From positions 1 through 35,008 of the forward strand of contig NZ_LWEX01000571.1 in assembly GCF_001634885.1 (NCBI RefSeq): a stretch of 35,008 nucleotides of DNA, written 5' to 3'. Position 1 is the first letter of the stretch. Every line of letters starts with the position of its first letter. Source of the DNA: Sulfitobacter sp. HI0040 (GTDB lineage Bacteria > Pseudomonadota > Alphaproteobacteria > Rhodobacterales > Rhodobacteraceae). The notes under the pieces are model-generated. The model had not been told where the DNA came from and did no database searches. It saw only the letters and a list, made by a program, of their open reading frames with translations. This document shows positions 9,648 to 19,967 of this stretch, one piece after another. The translations under genes were made by a program, and so were the position numbers.

Positions 9648-9697
9648 GGGCCCCGGCGGTGCCGCCGGGGCCCTCGAGGCGGGCCAGAAGGCCCGCC
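9648..9697 (-). terminator. Tandem hairpin terminator downstream of ilvC
   Basis: Two GC-rich stem-loops follow the ilvC stop on the minus strand. The nearer one (9678-9697) is GGCGGGCC-TTCT-GGCCCGCC, a perfect 8-bp stem with a tetraloop. The further one (9648-9673) has a 12-bp stem GGGCCCCGGCGG / CCGCCGGGGCCC with a minimal loop, followed by TTCGCGTTT. The U-tract is interrupted, so termination efficiency is uncertain. Confidence 0.65.
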
Positions 9698-9715
9698 CCA
9701 CCTGTCCAATCTGGA

Positions 9716-11332
<1,617 letters not shown>

Positions 11333-11336
<4 letters not shown>

Positions 11337-11788
11337 TCGCGCTCGATGAGACCGACCGGGAATTGATCCGCGCGTTGATGCGCGACGCGGCCCAAAGCAC
11401 CGCGGCGCTGGGGCGGGCGCTGGGCCTGTCCCAGCCCGCCACATGGCGGCGCATCCGCCGGCTGGAGGAGGCGGGCGTCTTTGCGGGACGGCGTCTGCGG
11501 CTCGATGCCGAGGCGCTGGGGTTCGGGGTGACCGTGTTTCTGGGGGTAAAGCTGGCCCGGAAGGGGCGGGTGAGCCTTGAGGATTTCGAACGGGCCGTGG
11601 CCGCCATACCCGAGGTGCAGACGGTGGAACATGTTCTGGGGCTTTATGATTACCGCCTGCGCGTGGTGGCGCGCGACCTGCCTGATTTTGAACGGGTTCT
11701 GCGGCGGCGGATCATGACCTTGCCGGGTGCCGGTGAAGTGGAAGCCAATGTGCTGCTGAGCGAGGAACGGCTTGCGGGTCCGCTGTGA
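11333..11788 (+). CDS. Lrp/AsnC family transcriptional regulator (second of pair)
   Basis: 151 residues from GTG 11333, giving a start VIALDETDRELIRALMRDAA that aligns with the family. The frame is open well upstream, but this start is set by the 4-base overlap with the preceding stop and by homology. Winged HTH at about residues 4-52 (LGRALGLSQPATWRRIRRLEEAGVF), RAM domain about 65-145 (PEVQTVEHVLGLYDYRLRVVARDLPDFE). It is a paralogue of its neighbour with the same length. Forty-three bases separate it from the aminotransferase, so an operon is likely. Confidence 0.88.
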
Positions 11789-11831
11789 CCGGGGCAAGCT
11801 GCGCCGTGGCGATCAAACAATGGAGTATGAG

Positions 11832-12971
11832 ATGAGCAAGGTTGACCCTGACGGATTGATGGAATTCTCGGTGGTGTTCACCGACCGCTCGCTCAATCAC
11901 ATGTCCGCCGCGTTTCAGGAGGTGATGCGCGACATCTCCTCTATGCTGCGCAAGGTCTATAACGCCCATGCGGTCGCCGTCGTGCCCGGGGGCGGCACCT
12001 ACGGCATGGAAGCGGTCGCCCGGCAATTCGCGCGCGGGGCGGAAGTGCTCGTGGTGCGCAACGGGTGGTTTTCCTATCGCTGGAGCCAGATCATCGAGAC
12101 AGGAGACCTGACCGGCAATGCGACGGTGATGGCCGCCCGTCCCACGGGTAACACCGCGCCCAGCCCCTTCGCGCCCGCCGCCATTGAAGAGGTCACCGCC
12201 GCCATCCGCGAACGGCGCCCCGCGATGGTCTTTGCCCCGCATGTGGAAACCTCGGCTGGGGTCATTCTGCCGGACGATTACCTGACCCAGCTGGCCGAGG
12301 CGGCCCATGAGGTGGGTGCCTTGCTGGTGCTGGATTGCATCGCCTCGGGCAGCGCGTGGATCGACATGGAAGCGCTGGGCGTGGATGTGCTTATCTCCGC
12401 CCCGCAAAAGGGGTGGAGCGCGTCGCCTTCCGCCGGGTTGGTCATGCTTTCGGCCCGGGCAGAGGACAAGTTGGCCGAGACCGCATCGGACAGTTTCGCG
12501 CTCGATCTGGCGAAATGGCGCAGTATCATGAAAGCCTATGAGGGCGGCGGCCATGCCTATCACGCCACCATGCCCACGGATGCCCTGCGCGGGTTCCGCG
12601 ATGCCATGCGCGAAACGATGGATTTCGGGCTGGAGGAGGCCCGCGACGCGCAGTGGCGGCTGGGCGACGGGGTGCGGCAGATGCTGGCGCGGCGCGGGGT
12701 CGTTTCGGTTGCGGCGCAGGGGTTCGGCGCGCCGGGCGTGGTTGTGGGCTATACCGATGACCCGGAGGTGCAGTCGGGCCGGGCCTTTGCCGCCGAGGGC
12801 ATGCAGATCGCGGCGGGCGTTCCGCTGCAGGTGGGGGAGCCTGCGGGCTTCAGCACCTTCCGGCTGGGTCTTTTCGGTCTGGACAAGCTGCGGGACGTGG
12901 ATGCCACGCTGGCCCGGATGGAGCCTGTCATCGACAAGGTGTTGGGCAAACCCAAGGCCGAAGCCGGTTAA
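11832..12971 (+). CDS. Class V aminotransferase (alanine/serine-glyoxylate type)
   Basis: 379 residues, fold-type I PLP enzyme of the alanine-glyoxylate / serine-pyruvate aminotransferase group. The glycine-rich cofactor region VVPGGGTYGMEAVARQFARG, the aspartate in LLVLDCIASGSAWIDME, and the Schiff-base lysine in SAPQKGWSASPSAGLVML (Lys193) are all visible. I chose ATG 11832 because GGAG lies six bases upstream; ATG 11820 is in frame but lacks such a site. The exact amino donor and acceptor cannot be told from sequence. Its place behind two Lrp-type regulators suggests amino-acid-controlled expression. Its stop TAA overlaps the convergent UbiH-type gene stop in a shared TTAA. Confidence 0.87.
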   Translation: MSKVDPDGLMEFSVVFTDRSLNHMSAAFQEVMRDISSMLRKVYNAHAVAVVPGGGTYGMEAVARQFARGAEVLVVRNGWFSYRWSQIIETGDLTGNATVMAARPTGNTAPSPFAPAAIEEVTAAIRERRPAMVFAPHVETSAGVILPDDYLTQLAEAAHEVGALLVLDCIASGSAWIDMEALGVDVLISAPQKGWSASPSAGLVMLSARAEDKLAETASDSFALDLAKWRSIMKAYEGGGHAYHATMPTDALRGFRDAMRETMDFGLEEARDAQWRLGDGVRQMLARRGVVSVAAQGFGAPGVVVGYTDDPEVQSGRAFAAEGMQIAAGVPLQVGEPAGFSTFRLGLFGLDKLRDVDATLARMEPVIDKVLGKPKAEAG

Positions 12972-14164
12972 CGCAGGCCAAGGCCCATCTGCATCAGCAG
13001 GCGCCGTACCGGTGCCATGGAATAGAGCGCATCAAGCCCCAGCGCGCGGGCATCCCGCGCCAGCGGGCTGGAGGCCTGGCTTGCGCGGTTGAGCAGGTCG
13101 ATCCCCTGTATCCGCAGGGAGACCTGTGGATGGCGCTTGCTGTGATAGGTTTCCAGCAAGGTGACGTTGCCCGGATCGATCCTGTCGGATTGCGCCAGTT
13201 CCAGCAAGGTCGCGAGGTCTGCAAGGCTCAGGTTCAGGCCCTGCGCGCCGATGGGTGGCAGCACATGCGCGGCCTCTGCGATGAGTGCGACCCGTTCACC
13301 GGACATCCGCGCCGCCTGTTGGCTGATGATCGGCCAGAGCGCGCGGGGACTGGCCAGCGTAAGCGGCCCGAAGATATGGCTGCTGCGGTCGGTCATCTCC
13401 GCTTCAAAGGCGGCGGGGTCCAGCTTTGACCGGCGGACCTGTTCCGGGCCGTCATCCATCCAGACCACAGCGGAGCAGGGCATGCCGCCCCGGTCCGGCA
13501 GGGGCACCAGCGTGAAAGGACCGCCCGTGCGATGCACCTCTGTCGAGACATCGTTGTGAGGAATGGGATGGGTGACAGCGAAGGCCAGCGCCTTCTGCCC
13601 GTAGCGGCGGGTGCTGACCGGGATGCCCGCAGCCTGCCGCATGGGGCTGTCGCGACCGTCCGCCGCCACGACGAGCCGCGTGCGGATACGGCTGCCGTCA
13701 TCGAGTGTGACGCGCGCCTCGGTGGTGCGCGCCAGTAGACCGGCGGCGCCGACGCCGGGGCGGAACCGGACGGTGTCAAGCTCCCCCAGCCGGGCCACCA
13801 GCACGCGGCGCAGCAGCCAGTTGGGAAAATTCCAGCCGAAGGGTTGGTCCGATATATCGGCGGCATCGAATTCGCGTACAACGCGGGCGCGCCCGTCCTC
13901 CCCGCCCGCATCGATGATACGCATCACCTGCAGGGGGGCGGCCTCCGGCGCGAGCGCCTGCCACAGGCCCGCGGCTTCCAGCACCTGCCGGGCCGGTTGC
14001 AGCAAGGCGGTGGAGCGCATGTCGGCACCTGTGGCCTCGCCATCTGTCACCGGGGCCGCGGGATCGACGCAGAGGACCGAAAAGCCCGCGCTGCCGAAAG
14101 CCGCCGCCGCCGTTAGCCCGGCGATACCTCCGCCGGAAACCACAATGTCGAAATCTTCGGTCAT
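12968..14164 (-). CDS. ubiH: FAD-dependent hydroxylase, UbiH/UbiF/COQ6 family
   Basis: 398 residues; flavin monooxygenase of ubiquinone ring hydroxylation, probably peripheral on the inner membrane. The FAD dinucleotide motif DIVVSGGGIAGLTAAAAFGS is at the N terminus, the DG motif VVAADGRDSPMRQAAGI is central, and AEAAHVLPPIGAQGLNLSLAD is the second FAD motif, with AEAAH in place of the commoner GDAAH. The start used is ATG 14164; a GTG at 14173 directly after the upstream stop would add three residues. Which ring position it hydroxylates cannot be decided, since alphaproteobacterial UbiH, UbiF and UbiL are close. The HAD phosphatase gene precedes it on the same strand. Confidence 0.85.
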   Translation of the reverse strand: MTEDFDIVVSGGGIAGLTAAAAFGSAGFSVLCVDPAAPVTDGEATGADMRSTALLQPARQVLEAAGLWQALAPEAAPLQVMRIIDAGGEDGRARVVREFDAADISDQPFGWNFPNWLLRRVLVARLGELDTVRFRPGVGAAGLLARTTEARVTLDDGSRIRTRLVVAADGRDSPMRQAAGIPVSTRRYGQKALAFAVTHPIPHNDVSTEVHRTGGPFTLVPLPDRGGMPCSAVVWMDDGPEQVRRSKLDPAAFEAEMTDRSSHIFGPLTLASPRALWPIISQQAARMSGERVALIAEAAHVLPPIGAQGLNLSLADLATLLELAQSDRIDPGNVTLLETYHSKRHPQVSLRIQGIDLLNRASQASSPLARDARALGLDALYSMAPVRRLLMQMGLGLR

Positions 14165-14173
14165 ACCGCCCAC

Positions 14174-14821
14174 TTAGGGCGCAAGCAGGCGGAGGAAACC
14201 ACCCAGATCATCGGTATGATACTGCACATGTTCGCCCGGGTCGCGGGCGGGGGACACATGCACGGTGCGCATGCCCATGGCGTGCGGCGCGGCAAGGTTG
14301 CGGGCGTCATCCTCGAACATGGCGGCACAAAGCGGATCGAGCCTGTCGGCGGCAAAGACCGTATCGAAGGCGGCGCGCTCAGGCTTGGGCAAAAAGCCCG
14401 CGTGTTCGACCCCGTAGACCGCATCGAAGAGACCCGAAAGCCCGCGGGCGGCCAGCACCCGTTCGGCGTAGGGCGCGCAGCCGTTGGTATAGACGATGCG
14501 CCGCCCCGGCAGGTCACGGATGCGCGCGGCAAGCTCGGCATCGGGCAGCAGGCTCTCCATCGAGATGTCATGCACATCCTCAAGGTAGGGCGCCGGGTCG
14601 ACCCCGTGTTCTCGCATCAGGCCTGCCAGCGTCGTGCCATAGGTCTGCCAGTAATGCAGCCGCAGGCGATCCGCCTCCGCCCGGTCGACTTTCAGCGCCT
14701 CCATCACCCATGCGGTCATGCGTTGTTCGATCAGGTCGAACAGGCGGGCCGAGGGCGGATAAAGCGTATTGTCGAGGTCGAAGACCCAGGACGTGACATG
14801 TGAAAAGGCTTCTCGCGGCAT
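14174..14821 (-). CDS. HAD-superfamily pyrimidine 5'-nucleotidase
   Basis: 215 residues. Haloacid dehalogenase-fold phosphatase of the SDT1/pyrimidine 5'-nucleotidase type. Motif I is WVFDLDNTLYPP with nucleophile Asp15 and Asp17. Motif II is IVYTNG, the motif III lysine is in GFLPKPE, and motif IV is MFEDDARNL. The start at 14821 (MPREAFSHV) gives the family length; the frame runs on to 14902, but that would reach into the divergent promoter of the GntR gene. No clear Shine-Dalgarno is seen. It is followed without a gap by the UbiH-type gene. Dephosphorylation of UMP/CMP or related monophosphates is expected from the family. Confidence 0.85.
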   Translation of the reverse strand: MPREAFSHVTSWVFDLDNTLYPPSARLFDLIEQRMTAWVMEALKVDRAEADRLRLHYWQTYGTTLAGLMREHGVDPAPYLEDVHDISMESLLPDAELAARIRDLPGRRIVYTNGCAPYAERVLAARGLSGLFDAVYGVEHAGFLPKPERAAFDTVFAADRLDPLCAAMFEDDARNLAAPHAMGMRTVHVSPARDPGEHVQYHTDDLGGFLRLLAP

Positions 14822-14918
14822 GGTGCCGTGGTAGGCCGCCCCGCCGCGCCGCGCAAGGGCGGAGGCTTGCGCATATGGTCGCGGCGGGTAAGGTTGCGCC
14901 ACTTGCAGGGACAGACAG

Positions 14919-15575
14919 ATGACAGCACCGAAACCCGGATCGACCGACGCCTATTCCATGATCCTCGACGCGATCGACGTGGGGATCTATCGCCCCGGGG
15001 ACCGGCTGGTGGAAAGCGAGCTGGCCGACCGCTTCGGCGTGTCGCGCACCCCCGTCCGCGAAGCCTTGCAGCGGCTCGAGACCCAGTCGCTGCTGGCGCG
15101 GGACGGGCGCAGCCTGATCGTGGCCTCATTGGATCACAACCAGATGGCGGAACTTTACGTGGTGCGCGGCGCGCTGGAGGGGTTGGCCGCCCGGCTTGCG
15201 GCGCGTCACGCCACCGCGGAGGAGGTCCGCGTCCTGCGGGAAATGGTGGAGGCGGACGACGCGCTCAAGGATCGTCCTGCGGCGCTGGCGCGGGCGAACC
15301 GGCGGTTCCACCGCCAGATACATCTCGCCTCGCACAACCGGTTCCTGGTGCAGCAACTCGACCTCGTGCATCGGTCTATGGCGCTGATGGCGACCTCCTC
15401 CCTCGCTGTGGAGGGACGCGGTGCGATTGCACAGGCCGAACACGACGAGATCGTGCGCCGGATCGAAGCCCGCGACGAGGACGGCGCGGATGCGGCGCTG
15501 CGCACCCATATCTCCGTCGCCTTCATGACCCGGTTGAAGCAAGAGGCGGCACAGTCGCAGGAGGCGGAGGAGTGA
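14919..15575 (+). CDS. GntR family regulator, FadR/FCD subgroup
   Basis: 218 residues. The N-terminal winged HTH (about 10-75) has the GntR signature GDRLVESELADRFGVSRTPVREALQRLE. The C-terminal all-helical FCD domain (about 85-205) contains the acidic and histidine residues that bind metal and a carboxylate effector (RANRRFHRQIHLASHN, AEHDEIVRRIEARDEDGA). It is divergent from the nucleotidase gene, with 97 bp between starts. Its last 53 bases overlap the 3' end of the convergent glycosyltransferase gene. Target and effector are unknown. Confidence 0.9.
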   Translation: MTAPKPGSTDAYSMILDAIDVGIYRPGDRLVESELADRFGVSRTPVREALQRLETQSLLARDGRSLIVASLDHNQMAELYVVRGALEGLAARLAARHATAEEVRVLREMVEADDALKDRPAALARANRRFHRQIHLASHNRFLVQQLDLVHRSMALMATSSLAVEGRGAIAQAEHDEIVRRIEARDEDGADAALRTHISVAFMTRLKQEAAQSQEAEE

Positions 15576-17502
15576 CGCTGGCGCGGGGTACGCCCACCGC
15601 TTTTGGTGCCGTGTGCCGGGCGGCAGAGGGCAGGGCGGGGGAAAGCCCGTGCTGGGTCTTGTCCCAGTAGAACGGCGCCATCACGAATTCAGCCAATGCC
15701 TTGAACGCGGCTGCCGTCGCAAGGGTGAAGTACACCGGCAGCACCGGCACGAAGGCCAGCAGCCCGGGCCGCCCCGAATGCAGCGCCGCATAGGCCGCCA
15801 TGCCGAGGTTCAGCACCTCGGCAAAGACGAAGAGCCCGATGAGCGCCAGCATCACTCCTTGCCCCAGCACATCGGCGGCGGGGTGGGGGATGCCGAAGGG
15901 CATGACCCAGAAGGACCACAACAGCGGCGCGAGCAGAAATTGCGAGAACGTCGCGAGGAAGAGCGTCTGCACCCCCAGAAACCGGAGCGCCCCCAGTTCG
16001 GACCAGAGGCGCGCCGGGCGGCGCATGTGCACGCACCATGTCACGAGAAAGCCCTTGAGCCAGCGCGATCGTTGCCTGACCCAGGGCCATGGCCGGGCCG
16101 TGGCTTCCTCAAAGGTGGCGGTGTGCATCAGTTCCGTCCGGTAGCCGTGCCGGGCGAGCCGCAGGCCCAGATCGGCGTCCTCTGTGACGTTATGGGCATC
16201 CCAGCCGCCCAGTTGCTCCAGCCGGTGGCGGCGGAAAAACAGCGTGGTGCCCCCGAGCGGCAGGACAAACCCCAGCCGCGCCAGTCCCGGCAGCAGCACG
16301 CGCCACCATGTGGCATATTCCAGCGTGAAGCAGCGGGTGATGAGGTTCCTGCCCGTATTGTAATAATCGAGCACACCCTGAAGGCAGGCGACATCGGGGG
16401 CGGCGCGGTGAAATTGCTGCACGACCCGTTCCAGCTGGTCGGGGGCGGGGGCGTCTTCGGCATCCCAGACCCCAATGATATCGCCCGCGCAGAAATTGAG
16501 CGCGTAGTTGAGCGCGCGGGGTTTCGTGCGTAGCCGCGACGCGTCCGGCACTTCCAGAACACTCATCCACGGCGGCAGGGCGGTGCACCGCAACGCCTCC
16601 CGGGTTACGGCGTCGTCCTGTTCCAGCACCAGCACCACGTCGAGCAACGATTTGGGATAGGTCAGACGCGTGAGCCGCTCAACGAGGTGGCAGGCGATAT
16701 TCTCTTCCCGAAAGAGCGGCACCAGCACCGAAACCCGGGGCAGGCGGAAGCCATCGCCCCCGGGGGCGGAAGACGCAGGCCCTCCTTCGGCCTGCGCGGG
16801 CGCGGTCAGATGCGCCACGAAGGCCGCAGCCTTGAGTGCGACGCAGAGGGCGAGCGTCAGGCTGGCCCAGAGGATGCCCAATGCCAGCGTCCACCCCGGC
16901 GCGGCGGCGGCGCACAGGGCCAGCAGCGCCGCCAGCCCCCCGGCCCATGCGATGCGCCGACGGTGATTGACGGCCCATCCCCGGCAGCTTTCGGCGGCGG
17001 GAACGCGCGTCGCGGCGGCAAAGGCCAGTTCATCGCCATAGAGCCGACCGATCGTGCGCACGATATCTTCCTGCGTTGCCAGAACCGGGAGCATTCGCTG
17101 CCCCTCCGGCCCCATGCTGGCGCGCAGCTCGTCAAACAGGTCGGGCCTGTTGGTCGCCACAAGAAGCAGACCGTCCGCCTGTTTCCACGGGGTGACGCCG
17201 TGGCGCAGGCAGACGGAAACCGGCAAGCGGCGCGCAACGGAAATCTCGGGCGGCTTTCGGTCAAGGTCGATGACCCGCAGCCCGTTCTGCCGAGCAAGCC
17301 CCGCCAGCAGTTGGGCTTCGGTCAGCAATCCCTCAACCAGCAGCACTTCACCCAGCAGCCTGTCCATCCGGCGCTGCAGGATCAGCGCATGGGCAAGATC
17401 CGCCTGCGTGATATGCCCCAGTTCGACAAGGCATTGCCCCAGCGTCCGCGGCGGAGCCCGCGCCGCGCGCGCATTCGCGAGTTCCAGCGAGAGGTTGATC
17501 AT
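15523..17502 (-). CDS. Membrane glycosyltransferase family 2 with N-terminal MshEN-like domain
   Basis: 659 residues. Residues 19-43 and 48-72 hold two copies of the MshEN pattern (LGQCLVELGHITQADLAHAL and LGEVLLVEGLLTEAQLLAGL), the c-di-GMP-binding domain known from MshE-type ATPases and NfrB. Two membrane helices follow at about 184-231. The GT2 catalytic domain starts near 255 (VSVLVPLFREENIA) with DAED at 347-350, TEDAD at 440-444 and the QRSRW motif of processive synthases at 477-481. About four further helices follow and a proline-rich tail ends the protein. A polysaccharide synthase switched by c-di-GMP is the inference; the sugar is not predictable. The ribosome site is weak. Confidence 0.88.
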   Translation of the reverse strand: MINLSLELANARAARAPPRTLGQCLVELGHITQADLAHALILQRRMDRLLGEVLLVEGLLTEAQLLAGLARQNGLRVIDLDRKPPEISVARRLPVSVCLRHGVTPWKQADGLLLVATNRPDLFDELRASMGPEGQRMLPVLATQEDIVRTIGRLYGDELAFAAATRVPAAESCRGWAVNHRRRIAWAGGLAALLALCAAAAPGWTLALGILWASLTLALCVALKAAAFVAHLTAPAQAEGGPASSAPGGDGFRLPRVSVLVPLFREENIACHLVERLTRLTYPKSLLDVVLVLEQDDAVTREALRCTALPPWMSVLEVPDASRLRTKPRALNYALNFCAGDIIGVWDAEDAPAPDQLERVVQQFHRAAPDVACLQGVLDYYNTGRNLITRCFTLEYATWWRVLLPGLARLGFVLPLGGTTLFFRRHRLEQLGGWDAHNVTEDADLGLRLARHGYRTELMHTATFEEATARPWPWVRQRSRWLKGFLVTWCVHMRRPARLWSELGALRFLGVQTLFLATFSQFLLAPLLWSFWVMPFGIPHPAADVLGQGVMLALIGLFVFAEVLNLGMAAYAALHSGRPGLLAFVPVLPVYFTLATAAAFKALAEFVMAPFYWDKTQHGLSPALPSAARHTAPKAVGVPRASVTPPPPATVPPLASTGS

Positions 17503-17599
17503 GCGGACCTGCCAATTCCTTCAATGCCGAAGGAAGGTGGCAGAGCTTGGTTAATCGTCTCTTAATGCCCGGGAAGGCCGGAAGGGTCGAAGAGCCAGA

Positions 17600-18757
17600 T
17601 CAGGCGGCGCGGTCGTCCATGGCGGCGGCGAACCTTTCAAACAGGTAATAGCTGTCCTGCGGGCCGGGGCTCGCCTCGGGGTGATGCTGGACGGACCATA
17701 CCGGCCGCCCCTCCATCCGGATGCCGCAGTTCGACCCGTCGAACAGCGACACATGCGTTTCGCGCACCCCGGCGGGCAGGCTTTGGGAATCCACCGCGAA
17801 ACCATGGTTCATCGAGGTGATTTCGACCTTGCCGGTGTCGTTGTCCCGCACCGGATGATTGGCCCCGTGATGGCCATGGCCCATCTTGACGGTCCGCGCC
17901 CCCAGCGCGATTGCCAGCATCTGGTGGCCAAGGCAGATGCCAAAAACCGGCAGCTCCGTCTTTTCCAGCACATCGCGGATCATCGGCACCGCGTAGGCGC
18001 CCGTGGCGGCCGGGTCGCCGGGACCGTTCGACAGGAAGACGCCGTCGGGGTTGTGGGCCATCACGTCCTCGTAGGTGGCGCTGGCCGGAAGCACCGTCAC
18101 GTCGCAACCGGCGGAGGCGAGGCACCGAAGGATGTTGCGCTTCGCGCCGTAGTCCACCGCGACGACCTTGTGGCGGGGGTTGGTCTGCTCGGCAAAGCCT
18201 TCGGGCCAGGCCCAACGCATTTCATTCCAGCGATAGGATTGCGCGCAGGTGACATCCTTCGCGAGGTCCACGCCTTCCAGCCCGGCGAAGTCCCGTGCCG
18301 CCTTCACCAGTGCTTCGATATCGAAGTTGCCGGAAGGGTCATGGGCCAGCGCGGCATGGGGTGCGCCAGCCTGCCGGATCGCGCGGGTCAGGCGGCGGGT
18401 GTCCACACCTCCGATAGCGATGCGTCCGCGCCCCGCCAGCCAGTCCGACAGGTGCTGCGTCGCGCGCCAGTTGCTGGGCTCGGTCGGCATCCATTTGACG
18501 ACCATGCCCGCCGCGACCGGATCGCCGGTTTCGTCGTCCTGCGGGTTGGTGCCCACGTTGCCGATGTGCGGGAATGTAAAGGTAACGATCTGACCGGCGT
18601 AGGAGGGATCGGTCATGATCTCCTGATAGCCGGTCATGGAGGTGTTGAAGCAAAGCTCGGCCACGGTCTGGCCGGTGGCGCCGAACCCCATGCCGTAGAA
18701 GATTGAACCGTCCGCGAGGGCGAGGCAGGCGGTCGGGCGGGAAGCGGGCGCGGACAT
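17600..18757 (-). CDS. carA: Carbamoyl-phosphate synthase small subunit
   Basis: 385 residues, full length. The glutaminase subunit supplies ammonia to CarB for carbamoyl phosphate, feeding arginine and pyrimidine synthesis. The N-terminal CPSase small-chain domain (LALADGSIFYGMGFGATGQT, MTGYQEIMTDPSYAGQ) is followed from about residue 195 by a class I glutamine amidotransferase domain (VVAVDYGAKRNILRCL). Its nucleophile is Cys275 in GICLGHQML, and the HHPEASPGP motif carries the catalytic His and Glu. carB is not in the window. The gene stands alone on its strand, with a LysR-type gene 147 bp upstream in the same orientation. Confidence 0.97.
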   Translation of the reverse strand: MSAPASRPTACLALADGSIFYGMGFGATGQTVAELCFNTSMTGYQEIMTDPSYAGQIVTFTFPHIGNVGTNPQDDETGDPVAAGMVVKWMPTEPSNWRATQHLSDWLAGRGRIAIGGVDTRRLTRAIRQAGAPHAALAHDPSGNFDIEALVKAARDFAGLEGVDLAKDVTCAQSYRWNEMRWAWPEGFAEQTNPRHKVVAVDYGAKRNILRCLASAGCDVTVLPASATYEDVMAHNPDGVFLSNGPGDPAATGAYAVPMIRDVLEKTELPVFGICLGHQMLAIALGARTVKMGHGHHGANHPVRDNDTGKVEITSMNHGFAVDSQSLPAGVRETHVSLFDGSNCGIRMEGRPVWSVQHHPEASPGPQDSYYLFERFAAAMDDRAA

Positions 18758-18904
18758 GGGGCAGACTCCGGCGAATGGAAAGGGGGCAAACGGGGCGCAA
18801 TCTAGTTGGGGCGCCAGCCGGGGTCAAGGGGCCGGGCGATCATATAAAACTAGCGAAATCATCATCTTATCTGAACGCGCAGGTATAGTTGCCTCGCAGG
18901 GAGT

Positions 18905-19861
18905 TCAGGGTGCAGGCAGGTCCGGCCCCTCGTCCAGCGGTGCCATCAGGTCGACGATCTGGTCGCGCAGCCAGCTATGCGCCGGGCTGGCGGTGTTGCG
19001 CCGGTGCCAGATCATGCAGATCTGGGCCGGTTCGATAGGCATCGGGGGGCGAAACACGTCGATCCCGGCGTGGGGGGCGATATGCTCTGCCAGTTGTGTC
19101 GGCAGCAGCGCGATGAGGTCGGACCCCGCAACCGCGCGGTAGACGCCCGAGAAGACCGCCATGGTCATCACCACCCGCCGCGCCCGCCCGACCCGTGCCA
19201 GCGCGGCGTCGCCCATGGCCGCGACCTTGCCCTCGGGCGAAAAGAGGACGTGCCCGATGTCGCAAAAGAGGTCGATGGGAACAACCGCCCCCGGCGCCAC
19301 CCCCGCCCGTGCAAGGCGCGGATGGTCCCGCCGCGCGATGACGGAAAAGGAAGACCCGAAAATGCGCTGGGATTCGATCCGGTCGGGCAGGTCCATCTCC
19401 GGAACCAGCGCCACGTCCACGTCGTAGCGGTCGAGCGTATCGGCATAGCTGTCAGGGACGAGGTCCACGAGATGCACGAGCATCAGCGGCGCCTGCAGGG
19501 ACAATCGGTCCGCCAGCCGGGGCATCAGCATCTCGGCAAAGAAATCGCTGCCCGAGATGCGGAACCGCGCCTGCGCCGTTTGCGGATCAAAGACCTTCGC
19601 CCCGTGGATCAGCGCCTCCACCCGGTCCAGCGTTTCGCGCAGCGGAGTTTCCAGCGAAAGCGCGAAATGCGTGGGCTCCAGCCCCTGACCCCGGCGAAAG
19701 AACAATTCATCCCCCAGCGCGCTGCGCAATCGCCCGAGGGCGGCGGAAACGGCGGGCTGCGAAAGGCCCAGATGCTCCCCCGCGCGGACGGTGGAATGAT
19801 GCTGCAACAGCGCGTCCAGCACCCGCAGCAGGTTCAGATCGAAGTTGGTTATATTGGCCAT
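18905..19861 (-). CDS. LysR family transcriptional regulator
   Basis: 318 residues. N-terminal HTH (about 5-65, FDLNLLRVLDALLQHHSTVRAGEHLGLSQPAVSAALGRLR) followed by a periplasmic-binding-like effector domain (about 95-300). The start MANITNFDLN at 19861 is chosen by family alignment; the frame is open to 20017 but that would run through the divergent cupin gene. It faces the cupin / membrane-protein pair across 106 bp, the usual layout for a LysR protein and its target. A 16-bp palindrome lies in that gap. The inducer is unknown. Confidence 0.9.
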   Translation of the reverse strand: MANITNFDLNLLRVLDALLQHHSTVRAGEHLGLSQPAVSAALGRLRSALGDELFFRRGQGLEPTHFALSLETPLRETLDRVEALIHGAKVFDPQTAQARFRISGSDFFAEMLMPRLADRLSLQAPLMLVHLVDLVPDSYADTLDRYDVDVALVPEMDLPDRIESQRIFGSSFSVIARRDHPRLARAGVAPGAVVPIDLFCDIGHVLFSPEGKVAAMGDAALARVGRARRVVMTMAVFSGVYRAVAGSDLIALLPTQLAEHIAPHAGIDVFRPPMPIEPAQICMIWHRRNTASPAHSWLRDQIVDLMAPLDEGPDLPAP

Positions 19862-19924
19862 TCGTATTAATTCTATGCGATCAATCGATTTGTTATATAC
19901 CACGCTTTCGCCTATTCTGCGCAT

Positions 19925-19940
19925 ACGAAGGCGCCTTCGT
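19925..19940. promoter_or_regulatory. 16-bp perfect palindrome in the LysR/cupin divergent promoter
   Basis: ACGAAGGCGCCTTCGT reads identically on both strands. It lies 27 bp before the cupin start and 63 bp before the LysR start. Such a site could be an operator for the divergent regulator, although it does not show the classical T-N11-A LysR box. Its closeness to the cupin start suggests control of that promoter. Confidence 0.45.
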
Positions 19941-19967
19941 TTCCAACCCAGCAAAGCGGAGGAAACG

